This document shows positions 36,223 through 45,228 of a stretch of 64,000 nt of DNA, piece after piece. Position numbers and translations under genes: made by a program. The notes beneath the pieces are model-generated. The model was given only the letters and a program-made list of their open reading frames with translations, was not told the DNA's origin and ran no database searches. Source of the DNA: Sphingosinicella terrae (lineage in GTDB: Bacteria; Pseudomonadota; Alphaproteobacteria; Sphingomonadales; Sphingomonadaceae). Numbering within the stretch: the first letter of the stretch is position 1; every line of letters starts with the position of its first letter. The DNA lies in NCBI RefSeq assembly GCF_003347635.1, contig NZ_QDFY01000002.1:372001-436000 (forward strand), given 5' to 3'.

Positions 36223-37265
36223 CGGTCAAGTCCTTCGAGAAAGTGGCGGATTTCGTCGGCCGCGCCGTCGGCGGCGTCCCAGCGGCGGTTGGCGAGCGAG
36301 AGATGGGGAAGACCGGCCGCCTCGAGCGCGCGGCGCTGGTTCGGAACGTGCCAGACCAGGCCCTCCTCCTCTGAGACCAGCCAGAGGATGACGGCGTCGG
36401 CGGCGGCGCGGCCGGCCTCACCGCGGAGGAAGGCGGCGCGGTCGACGAAGCTGCGCGCGCTCCACGGCGAGGCATGGACCTGCGCGCCGATGGCCGCGGC
36501 GGGATCATCGGCATCGGCCGGCACTTCCGGCTCGGCGAGCCGCCCGGGCGCACGGTCATAGACTTCCCGCACGACCGTCCATCCGGCCGCCTCGACCGCG
36601 AGATGGAGGCGGTCGTCAGGGGGCGCCGATCCGGCGAGAAGGACCCGGCCGCCAGCCGGGGGCTCGTCGGTGGGCGGCAAGGGCTCGACCGGCGCGAACA
36701 GGGTGGCGCGCGCGAAGCGCTCGTGCCGACTGCCGGGACCCGAGCGGCGCGCTTCGAGGTCGCGGAACAAGGCGCGGCGACGATTGGCGCGGTCGATCCC
36801 CTGGCGAAGGGCGTCATCGCCCAGACCGAGCGCCGCGGCGAGCTTGCGGACCGCCTCGGTCGTCCGGACCACGCTGGTCGGCCGCTCGATGCGGGCGACG
36901 TCGAAGATAAGTGGTTCGGGGCCGCCGAGCTGGCCGCGACGCTGCAGCTCGCAGACATAATAATAGAGGCGCTGCGCGCTGTCCTCGCCGCGGGTGAAGA
37001 CGACCTTGTCGAGGCTGTCGAACCGGCCGTCCGCCCAGTCCTGCAGGATCGAGCGGGCGGGGCCGGGGAAGCTGCTTTCCAGCCAGCAGTCGGCCGCCGG
37101 GGTCGCCCGGTCGGCCTGCCAGGGCAGGTGTATCGCAGTGAGGCCGGGCGCGAGCAGGACGTCGTCGGGGACGTCCATTCCGACATGCCCGATCGCCCGG
37201 TCCGCGCCGCGCGCGGCCGCGAGAGGGTCGTCGAGCACGGCGTCGATGCTGAGGGTCAGGTTCAT
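36219..37265 (-). CDS. 2-hydroxyacyl-CoA dehydratase-like subunit (small, divergent)
   Basis: A 348-residue divergent member of the same family. Only two cysteines are present: Cys60 (ADCWLESSFPGPAR) and Cys105 (QRLYYYVCELQRRG), at the spacing of the first two cluster ligands. The region where a third ligand is expected reads WLVSEEEGLVWHVPNQRRALEAAGLPHL and has none. The last part keeps the G-L/I-P-x-L segment of the fold. It probably pairs with the larger subunit. Translation start is the ATG overlapping the DctM stop (ATGA); an ATG four codons upstream is an alternative. Confidence 0.72.
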   Translation of the reverse strand: MNLTLSIDAVLDDPLAAARGADRAIGHVGMDVPDDVLLAPGLTAIHLPWQADRATPAADCWLESSFPGPARSILQDWADGRFDSLDKVVFTRGEDSAQRLYYYVCELQRRGQLGGPEPLIFDVARIERPTSVVRTTEAVRKLAAALGLGDDALRQGIDRANRRRALFRDLEARRSGPGSRHERFARATLFAPVEPLPPTDEPPAGGRVLLAGSAPPDDRLHLAVEAAGWTVVREVYDRAPGRLAEPEVPADADDPAAAIGAQVHASPWSARSFVDRAAFLRGEAGRAAADAVILWLVSEEEGLVWHVPNQRRALEAAGLPHLSLANRRWDAADGAADEIRHFLEGLDR

Positions 37266-38566
37266 TGTCCAAGCCATTGCGGAAGACCCAGCGCCACCAC
37301 CGGAAAGAGGATGATGAGCAGGAGGTGGAGGAAATCGGCGGTGAGGAAGGGCAGCACGCCGCGGAAGATGCGGCCGATCGGCACGTCCCCGGAGATGCGC
37401 TGGATGACGTAGAGGTTCATGCCGATCGGGGGATGGACGAAGCCGATCTCCATCGCCCGGACCAGGAAGATGCCGAACCAGATCGGCGAGAGACCGAGCT
37501 CGACGATGATCGGCAGCAGGATCGGCGTCGTCAGCAGCATCAAAGCGAGGCCGTCGAGCACCGAGCCGAGCAGCAGCAGGAAGAGCGCGATGACGAGGAC
37601 GGTCGCCAGCGGCCCGAAGCCGAGGCCGGAAATCGCCTGGCCGGCGGCGTCGGCGAGTCCCGTCACGCTGACGAAGACCGAGAAGAGCAGGGCGCCGATG
37701 ACGACGACGTAGATGAGCCCGCTGGTCATCAGCGTGTCGTCGAGCGCGGCGTAGAGATTCTTCCAGGTCAACCGCCGGCGGAAGGCGGCGATGAGCAGGG
37801 CGCCGACGGCGCCGACCGAGGCGGCCTCGGTGGGGGTGAACCAGCCGAGCGCGATGCCGCCGATCACGATCAGGATGAGCAGGAAGATGTCGGCGATGCG
37901 CCTGAGCGCCGACCAGCGCTCCGCCCAGCTCGCCCGCGCCGTCGGCGGGGCGACGTCGGGCCGGAAACGGACCAGCAGCCAGATCGCGGCGAAGTAGAAG
38001 AGCATCTGGGTGATGCCCGGCACGATCGCCGCGGTGAACAGCTTGCCGATCGATTCTTCGGCGATGATGCCGAAGACGATGAGCGCGCCCGAGGGCGGGA
38101 TCATCTGGCCCAGCGTCCCGCCGGCCGCGACCGATCCGGTGGCGAGCGTGTCGGCATAGCCGCGCTGGCGCATCTCCGGCAGCGCGACCATGCCGATCGT
38201 CGCCGCCGTCGCCAGGCTCGACCCATTGATCGCGCCGAACGCCGCGCAGCCGCCGACCGAGGCGAAGGCGAGACCGCCGCGGCGGTGGCCGACCATCTTT
38301 GCCGCCGCGTCGAAGATGTCGCGGCTGGCGTGGGCCGAGAAGCAGAGATGCGCCATCAGCAGGAAGAGCGGCAGCGTGCCGAGTTCGTAGCGGACCATCG
38401 TCTCGAACAGGACGACGCCCGACTTGATGAGCGCCGGCTCGAGACCGAGCACGAGGACGAGCCCGCCCAGGCCGACCAGGCCGAGCGAGACGCCGATCGG
38501 GATGCCGAGCAGCAGCAGCGCGAAGAGGATGAGGATTCCGATGAGGCCGGTCTCGGGCGTCGCCAT
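37262..38566 (-). CDS. dctM: TRAP transporter large permease (DctM)
   Basis: A 434-residue protein with about twelve hydrophobic helices and conserved DctM motifs: LLLGIPIGVSLGLVGLGGL, MIPPSGALIVFGIIAEESIGKLF and a C-terminal MEIGFVHPPIGMNLYV. It is the Na+-coupled transport subunit of a TRAP system for a carboxylate. The ATG at 38566 follows in a TGATG overlap with the DctQ stop; a GTG one codon upstream is also possible. It works with DctQ immediately upstream and the lipoprotein DctP further down the operon. Confidence 0.95.
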   Translation of the reverse strand: MATPETGLIGILILFALLLLGIPIGVSLGLVGLGGLVLVLGLEPALIKSGVVLFETMVRYELGTLPLFLLMAHLCFSAHASRDIFDAAAKMVGHRRGGLAFASVGGCAAFGAINGSSLATAATIGMVALPEMRQRGYADTLATGSVAAGGTLGQMIPPSGALIVFGIIAEESIGKLFTAAIVPGITQMLFYFAAIWLLVRFRPDVAPPTARASWAERWSALRRIADIFLLILIVIGGIALGWFTPTEAASVGAVGALLIAAFRRRLTWKNLYAALDDTLMTSGLIYVVVIGALLFSVFVSVTGLADAAGQAISGLGFGPLATVLVIALFLLLLGSVLDGLALMLLTTPILLPIIVELGLSPIWFGIFLVRAMEIGFVHPPIGMNLYVIQRISGDVPIGRIFRGVLPFLTADFLHLLLIILFPVVALGLPQWLGQ

Positions 38567-39039
38567 CACGGCTTCCCCCGGCGGACGATACGGACAAGGA
38601 AGGTGATGGCGACCGCGGCGGCCGAGGCGGCGACGGCGATGCGAAGCGGCCGGTAGGGAATGCGGAGCAGCTCGCTTTCCTCATGCCCGTTCCAGAGATC
38701 CGCTGCGATCCAGACCGTGCCGGCGAGCAAGGCGGCGAAGAAGAAAGCGGAAGAGAGGCCGATCGCGACTTCTAGCCAGAAGCGGCCGCGCGGCGACCAG
38801 CGCTCGACGAGCAGATGGACGACGGCGTGGCTGCCCCGCACGGTGGCGACGACGATCGCCGCCGCCGCCGAGAGGAGCACCGCGGCTTGAACCAGCTCGA
38901 TCGAGCCGAGCAGCGGCAGGCCGACATGGCGGCCGACCACGGCGACGGCGTCCGCCGCCATGGCGAGCAGCAGCGCGCCGCCGCCGATCGCGACCAGCAG
39001 CCGCATCGGCAGGCGCACCGGGCTTCCTTCGTCCTTCAT
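38566..39039 (-). CDS. dctQ: TRAP transporter small permease (DctQ)
   Basis: A 157-residue protein with four hydrophobic helices (LLVAIGGGALLLAMAADAVAVV, LVQAAVLLSAAAAIVVAT, LSSAFFFAALLAGTVWIA, LRIAVAASAAAVAITFLV), the usual DctQ layout. Sequence similarity within this family is low, so the call rests on topology, size and position directly before DctM. Its ATG overlaps the stop of the CapA-family gene. Confidence 0.88.
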   Translation of the reverse strand: MKDEGSPVRLPMRLLVAIGGGALLLAMAADAVAVVGRHVGLPLLGSIELVQAAVLLSAAAAIVVATVRGSHAVVHLLVERWSPRGRFWLEVAIGLSSAFFFAALLAGTVWIAADLWNGHEESELLRIPYRPLRIAVAASAAAVAITFLVRIVRRGKP

Positions 39040-40178
39040 GCCAGCACCCGCCGATCTCCGCGCCGCGTCAGATCCAAGGCCGGCAGCCCGGCGGTCGCGC
39101 CGATCCGGCGGACATAGTCGGCGACCGCATCGCCGCGCTCGCCCTGCGCCAGCACCGGCCGGCCGGGCGGCTCGACGTGGACCGGAACGATGCCGGCTTC
39201 GACGCTGCCGTCGGCGTGCCAGACGAGCCGCGCGAGCATCGCGTTCACCGCTTCCGGGTGGAAGGGCGCGAACGGATAGGCCGGGTCGGGCTCGAAACCG
39301 AACAGCCGCTTGCGCTTCTCCGCCCATTCGCGCCGCGCCGGGTGCGACTGGTCGGGACTGAGCGCGCGGGTGACGACGCAGCCATTGCCGAGGCCGTGGA
39401 AGATCGGCTTGCCGCGATGCCGCTCGATGCCGCGGGCGATGTGGGCATGATGGCCGACGACGGCGTCCGCACCGGCGTCGATCGCGGCCCAGGCGAGCGG
39501 CCGCTCGTAGGGCGCGAGGACCGCCGGCCGGTGGACGATTCCCTTGTGCAAGGCGACGATGACGAGATCGGCTTCGCCGCGCGCCCGGGCGATATCCTCG
39601 CGCAGGATCGCCTCGGCGGCTTCGGTGTGGCGAACGAGGTCGGCGGCCGGGGAGGCGGGGCCGCCGTCCGCGGTGACGACCTCGAGCCAGGCGCAGCCGG
39701 GATGATCCGCCGCGGCCCGGCTTCCGACCGGACCGACGCAATTGTAGCTGAGCAAGGCGACGCGCCTGCCGCCCCGCTCGATCAGCGCCGGCGCTCGCGC
39801 GGCCGCGAGGTCGGCCCCGGCGCCGGCATGGGCGATGCCGAGCCAGTCGAGGCCGGCGACGGTCTCGGCGATGCCCTGCGGCCCGCAATCGGCCATGTGG
39901 TTGCCGGCCAGGCTGACCGCGTCGAAGCCGGCGCGGGCCAAAGCGGCGAGATGGGCGGGATCGGCGCCGGGGGCGGGCACGTCCCCCTGCAGTTCCTCGC
40001 GGCTCGTCGTGTGCGGCACCTCGAGATGGCCGATGGCGATGTCCGCGGCGCGCAGCGCCGGCGCGATTCCCGACAGCCAGTGATCGGGATCGGGCAGGTC
40101 GAGGATGAGGTCGCCGGCCAGGAGAATCTCGACCGCGCCGTCCGCTTCGTTGACAATATCATCGACGATGGGCGACAT
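39036..40178 (-). CDS. CapA-family metallophosphoesterase-like protein, first gene of the operon
   Basis: A 380-residue soluble protein of the CapA/PgsA family: LLAGDLILD, GHLEVPHT, SLAGNHMADCGPQGIAETV (the GNH motif), VIVALHKGI and GADAVVGHHAHIARGIERHRGKPIFHGLGN supply the expected metal-binding Asp, Asn and His residues. There is no signal peptide or membrane helix, unlike poly-gamma-glutamate synthesis CapA proteins, so it is probably cytoplasmic. It heads an operon of TRAP, CoA-transferase and dehydratase genes, so a hydrolytic step on the imported compound is plausible but unproven. It is divergent from a GntR regulator only 38 bp away. Confidence 0.85.
   Translation of the reverse strand: MSPIVDDIVNEADGAVEILLAGDLILDLPDPDHWLSGIAPALRAADIAIGHLEVPHTTSREELQGDVPAPGADPAHLAALARAGFDAVSLAGNHMADCGPQGIAETVAGLDWLGIAHAGAGADLAAARAPALIERGGRRVALLSYNCVGPVGSRAAADHPGCAWLEVVTADGGPASPAADLVRHTEAAEAILREDIARARGEADLVIVALHKGIVHRPAVLAPYERPLAWAAIDAGADAVVGHHAHIARGIERHRGKPIFHGLGNGCVVTRALSPDQSHPARREWAEKRKRLFGFEPDPAYPFAPFHPEAVNAMLARLVWHADGSVEAGIVPVHVEPPGRPVLAQGERGDAVADYVRRIGATAGLPALDLTRRGDRRVLA
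40149..40157. promoter_or_regulatory. GTTGACAAT site at the capA-like/gntR divergence
   Basis: This nine-base sequence (ATTGTCAAC on the other strand) recurs at 43779-43787 before the TonB receptor gene. It includes a -35-like TTGACA for the regulator gene. It lies inside the start of the CapA-like gene, 60 bp before the regulator start. Proposed as a half-operator for the GntR protein. Confidence 0.35.
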
Positions 40179-40216
40179 CAGCGCACCGCTTCGGTGAAGA
40201 AAAACGGGGATACAGA

Positions 40217-40909
40217 GTGGGCGTTGCAGGAAAAGCGAAAGTCGAAGGCGCGCGCCGCCCCCAGGCCGGTCCCGCCGCCCGCGACGTCGTCGACTGGATC
40301 CGAGACCGGATCCGCGTCGGCCGCTTCGTTCCCGGGCAGCGCCTCGTCGAGGCCGACATCACCCGCGAGACCGGCGCCGCTCGCAGCCGCGTGCGCGAGG
40401 CGCTGCAGCGGCTCGAGACCGAGGGGCTGGTGGCGATCGAGGAGTTTCGCGGCGCCTCGGTGAAGCAGTTCAGCTTCGACGAGGTCCGTCAGATCTATCG
40501 CGCCCGAATGGCGCTGGAAGGCCTCGCCGCAGGCGAGTTCGCCGCGCACGGCACCGCCGAGCAGAAAGCGCGGCTGGCCGGCATCCAGCAGGAGCTCGAC
40601 CAGTGGGAGGCGAGCGGCGACCATGATCGCTTCGCCGGGCTCAACACCGCCTGGCACCAGCTCATCATCGAGGGGAGCGGCAACGATTATATCCGCCAGT
40701 TCCTCGCCCGCCTGTCCGTGCCCGTCTACCGCCTGCTGTTCACGACCTTCTACAGCGTCGCGCGGATCCGCAACGCCAATGCCGACCACAGGAAGATCAC
40801 CGCGGCGATCGTCGAGGGCCGGGTCGAGGAGGCGGAGCGGGCGATGCGCGATCATGTCAATCAGGGCCTGCAGGCGCTTTCGGAACTGAACTCTAACCTC
40901 TACCGGTAG
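40217..40909 (+). CDS. GntR-family regulator (FCD subfamily) of the CoA-transferase/dehydratase locus
   Basis: A 230-residue regulator. The winged helix (VGRFVPGQRLVEADITRETGAARSRVREALQRLETEGLV) is followed by an FCD domain whose metal-type ligand positions include Asp/His residues in FAGLNTAWHQLII and ADHRKITAAI and the final DHVNQGL. The start is GTG at 40217; the next ORF on the other strand starts only 38 bp away, so this regulator most likely controls the divergent eight-gene operon, with a CoA ester or free acid as effector. It is convergent with the TonB receptor gene downstream. Confidence 0.9.
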   Translation: MGVAGKAKVEGARRPQAGPAARDVVDWIRDRIRVGRFVPGQRLVEADITRETGAARSRVREALQRLETEGLVAIEEFRGASVKQFSFDEVRQIYRARMALEGLAAGEFAAHGTAEQKARLAGIQQELDQWEASGDHDRFAGLNTAWHQLIIEGSGNDYIRQFLARLSVPVYRLLFTTFYSVARIRNANADHRKITAAIVEGRVEEAERAMRDHVNQGLQALSELNSNLYR

Positions 40910-40915
40910 CGCCGC

Positions 40916-40947
40916 TCCGGGCCAGGCCTGGCGGCCGGCGGCCCGGA
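40916..40947. terminator. Hairpin between convergent gntR and TonB receptor genes
   Basis: Arms TCCGGGCC and GGCCCGGA pair perfectly around a 16-base GC-rich interior that can itself fold. It lies seven bases after the regulator stop and 45 bp from the receptor stop, where a bidirectional terminator is expected. Confidence 0.45.
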
Positions 40948-40991
40948 ACGATGCTGCCCGGCGATCTCGTGCGCCGGCCGCCGCCCGGCCT

Positions 40992-43730
40992 TCAGAAGGT
41001 CTTGCGGACGCTGAACGCGAACATGCGGCCGATCGGGTTGGTCGTGGTCGGATCGTAGCCGCCGCCGCCATTCTCGCTGAGCGCGAGGTTCACGTAAGGC
41101 GGATCCTCGTCGAGCAGGTTGCGGATCTCGATGCCGAAGGTCAGGCCGCCGGCGAGGAAGCCGCTGCCGCCCTCCAGGTCCCAGGCGACGCTGAGGTCGA
41201 TCGGCGTGTAGTGGCTCACCTCCTCCGACGGAGTCACCGCATTGTTGGTGTAGCCGCCGACATGGGTCGCCCGAAGCTGGACGCGCACCGGCTCATAGTC
41301 CCAGGTGATCGCGGCGCGTGCCTTGAACTTCAAGGGCTGGAAGATGGTGTTGCGCCGGTCGGTGAGCGTGCCGTCCGGCGTGATCGAGACCTGATAGTCG
41401 GTGAGATAGGTGCCGCTGACGTTGAAGCCGAACGTGCCGGCGTTGTCGGTCGGCACCGAGTAGCTGGCAAGGAAGTCGATGCCGCGGGTGATCGACGTGC
41501 CGAGATTGCGGTTGCGGCCGTCGACGAACAGGGTGACGTTATTGGGATCGCCGCCCGGGAAGCTGCCGCGCGCCAGCGGCACGCCCTGGGCGAGCAGCTC
41601 GAGCACGCGCGCCGCCGCCGCCTCGCCGCGCAGGATCACTCCCGTGCCGGCGAAGTCCGCCTCGCGGGCGAGAATCGCGAGGTCGGCGAGATAGGTCTCG
41701 ACCTGGTTGCGATAGTCGACGTCGAAATAGGTGAGGCTCGCCCGGAAGGCGCCGAAGGCGAAGTCGGCGCCGACCGACCATGTCGTCGCCTCCTCCGGCC
41801 CGATGTCGAGATTGGGACCGGAATAAGCGAAGCCGAGCAGCGGCGGGCCGCCCTCCGGATTCTGGTAGTTCTGGCCGAAGATGGCGTTGCTGTTGCCGTA
41901 GATCTGGGTGATCAGCGGCGCTCGGAACGACGTGCCGTAGCTGCCGCGGAAGGTGACTCCGCGCACCGGCGACCAGTTGATCCCGAACTTCGGATTCGTG
42001 GTCGATCCGACGTCGCTATAATGGTCGTAGCGTATCGCCGCGTCGAGCTCGAGCCGCTCGAAGCCGGGCCGCGCATTGGCGGACCCGAAGACGGGGACGA
42101 GCAATTCGGCATAAGCGGAATCGACCCGCCGCTCGAAGTCGCGGAAGGTGACCGGGGTGCCCGGATTGCCGCGCGCCGAACCGATGCCGACCTGATTCTC
42201 CTGGCCTTCATAGCCGACCGCCAGCTTCACCGACCCGCCCGGCAGCTCGAACAGGGTGCCGTTCACGCGCGCCTCGTAGCCGACGAAGGTGGCGAGGACG
42301 GGCCTCAGGTCGATCTGGTTGAACAGATTGGCGAGCACCGACGGGCTCGTCCGGCCGAGCCCGTAGGGATCGAAGGCGGTCGCCGGATCGCTGCTGGCCA
42401 GGGCGGCGGCGAGCGCCGCATTGTTGACGCCGCCGAGCTGCTGCGAAAGGTCGTCATTCTCGCCGTAGGAGAAGATGCCCTCGACGATCCAGTCGCCGAA
42501 CGGATTGGCACGGACGCCCGGCGTGACCTGCCAATTCTGGGCGTAGCCGGAAAAGTCGTTGCCCGGCACTTCGGTGAAGGCCCGGTCGACGAGGTAGGAG
42601 GTGCCGGTGAAGCCGTCCGGACGGACGAAGAAGGCGTTGGTCTGGGGCACGTTCAACGAGGCGGTGAGCGTGCCGGAGCGGCGGGTGAACTCGCGCCGGC
42701 TGAAGAAGCCGTCGGCGAAGAAGGTCAGCCAATCGGTCGCCTCGAAGGTGAAGGTGCCGTTGACGCTGTCATATTCCTGCTCCGGGAAGAGATCCTGGAT
42801 GTTCAGCGTCTCGCAGAGATTGACGGTGCCGGGCACGAGCAGCCCCGCGGTAGCCTGGGTGACGCCGCCGGCGGGAATGGCGTAGCTGGTCGCGCCGATC
42901 CGGATGTTGCCCGGATTGCAGGTGCGGGCGCGATAGTCCGCGCCGCCGAAGGGGCGCTGATCGTTGACGAAGAAGTCGCGCTCGGTGCCGTTGAGGGCGG
43001 AGCGATAGACATGCTCGTAGGCGAGCATGACCTGGCCGCGATCCCACCGATGGCCGATGGCGGCGCCGACCTGCCACTCGTTGAAGTCGCCTTCCTCGGC
43101 GATGCCGTAACGGGCGAAGACCTCGACGCCCGACAGGTTGCGGCGGGGGATGATGTTGACGACGCCGGCAATGGCGTCGGATCCGTAGATGGCCGAGGCG
43201 CCGTCGGCGATCACCTCGACCCGCTCGACGCCGAGACTCGGCAGCACCGAGGGATCGACGTTGCGGCTGTTGCTGATGACGCGGTGGCCGTCGATCAGGA
43301 CCAGGGTGGCATAAGGACCGATGCCGCGCAGGTTGACGCTGTTGCCGAAGGCAACGTTGCCGTTGCCGCCGGCCTGCCCTCGGCTGTTCTCGCTGACGCC
43401 GAGGTCGAAGACCTGGGGAATCTCGCGGATCATGCGGTCGATGGTGGCCGCGCCCGAGGCGTTGATGTCCTCGCGGCCGAGCGAGATGACGGTCGAGCCG
43501 ACCGGCGCGGCGCCGCGGACGCGGCTGCCGGTGACGACGATCGCCTCGCCGCCGGCCTCGCCGCCGACATCCTCGGCGGTGATCGGGGTCGGGCCGCCAT
43601 CGACCTCGTCCGGTACGGGGGCGGGCGGGGCGCCCGTCTCGGCCTCCGCCGAGGCCAGATGCGGCCAAGCCAGAGCCATGGTGGCGGCGCAGGCCATCAG
43701 GCTGCGCGACCGAAGAGCACGACGAATCAT
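40992..43730 (-). CDS. TonB-dependent outer-membrane receptor
   Basis: A 912-residue receptor with signal peptide (LMACAATMALAWPHLASA), a TonB-box region (EAIVVTGSRVRG) and a plug with VNLRGIGPYATLVLIDGHRV and VEVIADGASAIYGSDAIAGVVNI. The barrel ends MFAFSVRKTF. The ATGDGASAIYGSDAIAG-type plug is frequent in Sphingomonas and Caulobacter receptors of unassigned substrate. GGAGGGAGAGGG lies before the ATG at 43730; an in-frame ATG 35 codons upstream is less likely. Shared regulatory sequences suggest co-control with the CapA/TRAP/dehydratase operon and perhaps with the aromatic genes. Confidence 0.94.
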   Translation of the reverse strand: MIRRALRSRSLMACAATMALAWPHLASAEAETGAPPAPVPDEVDGGPTPITAEDVGGEAGGEAIVVTGSRVRGAAPVGSTVISLGREDINASGAATIDRMIREIPQVFDLGVSENSRGQAGGNGNVAFGNSVNLRGIGPYATLVLIDGHRVISNSRNVDPSVLPSLGVERVEVIADGASAIYGSDAIAGVVNIIPRRNLSGVEVFARYGIAEEGDFNEWQVGAAIGHRWDRGQVMLAYEHVYRSALNGTERDFFVNDQRPFGGADYRARTCNPGNIRIGATSYAIPAGGVTQATAGLLVPGTVNLCETLNIQDLFPEQEYDSVNGTFTFEATDWLTFFADGFFSRREFTRRSGTLTASLNVPQTNAFFVRPDGFTGTSYLVDRAFTEVPGNDFSGYAQNWQVTPGVRANPFGDWIVEGIFSYGENDDLSQQLGGVNNAALAAALASSDPATAFDPYGLGRTSPSVLANLFNQIDLRPVLATFVGYEARVNGTLFELPGGSVKLAVGYEGQENQVGIGSARGNPGTPVTFRDFERRVDSAYAELLVPVFGSANARPGFERLELDAAIRYDHYSDVGSTTNPKFGINWSPVRGVTFRGSYGTSFRAPLITQIYGNSNAIFGQNYQNPEGGPPLLGFAYSGPNLDIGPEEATTWSVGADFAFGAFRASLTYFDVDYRNQVETYLADLAILAREADFAGTGVILRGEAAAARVLELLAQGVPLARGSFPGGDPNNVTLFVDGRNRNLGTSITRGIDFLASYSVPTDNAGTFGFNVSGTYLTDYQVSITPDGTLTDRRNTIFQPLKFKARAAITWDYEPVRVQLRATHVGGYTNNAVTPSEEVSHYTPIDLSVAWDLEGGSGFLAGGLTFGIEIRNLLDEDPPYVNLALSENGGGGYDPTTTNPIGRMFAFSVRKTF

Positions 43731-43778
43731 CCCTCTCCCTCCTTCTATTATGCGGCGGAGGCTAGGATTGAACGCGAA

Positions 43779-43796
43779 ATTGTCAACAATATTGTT
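43779..43796. promoter_or_regulatory. Overlapping palindromes at the TonB receptor promoter
   Basis: ATTGT-CA-ACAAT (43779-43790, perfect five-base arms) overlaps the perfect 12-bp palindrome AACAATATTGTT (43785-43796). On the minus strand TTGACA (43786-43781) makes a consensus -35 with a weak TAGCCT 16 bp on. ATTGTCAAC is shared with the capA-like/gntR region. Confidence 0.5.
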
Positions 43797-43809
43797 CTGC
43801 ATCATAACG
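43793..43809. promoter_or_regulatory. CATAAC-type 17-bp operator candidate (site D)
   Basis: TGTTCTG-CAT-CATAACG fits the pattern TGTTATG-N3-CATAACA with five of seven bases in the left arm and six of seven in the right. It lies just upstream of the -35 of the TonB receptor gene. Confidence 0.35.
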
Positions 43810-43909
43810 AATGGCGCGGTTTGCCGTCTCCGCACGCTGGGAGGGGGGTAGGGGGTGGGTTTTCCAAAGGCGGCGAGCTTCCGGAGGGTAGGTCTCGGCA
43901 GGGCTGCCC

Positions 43910-45115
<1,206 letters not shown>

Positions 45116-45150
45116 TCACCCCTACCCGGTCGGTCCCGTTCGGGCAAGTT

Positions 45151-45167
45151 TGCTATTGCTCATAACA
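45151..45167. promoter_or_regulatory. CATAAC-type 17-bp operator candidate (site B), pobA/P450 gap
   Basis: TGCTATT-GCT-CATAACA lies in the 140-bp gap between the divergent pobA and P450 genes. Over 21 bp it matches the site before the TonB receptor at 47832 in 17 positions (GCTATT, CATAAC and five of the last six bases). Confidence 0.5.
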
Positions 45168-45198
45168 TTATTCTTGATGTGGCGGCGCGCGGGTCCTA

Positions 45199-45212
45199 TG
45201 AAATCGGTTTCA
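45199..45212. promoter_or_regulatory. LacI-type operator before the P450 gene
   Basis: TGAAATCGGTTTCA is a near-perfect 14-bp palindrome with central CpG (one mismatched base pair), typical of LacI/GalR operators. It ends 16 bp before the P450 start codon and close to its ribosome-binding site, a position suited to repression by the LacI protein encoded downstream. Confidence 0.65.
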
Positions 45213-45228
45213 AGAGAGAGGTGACGCG

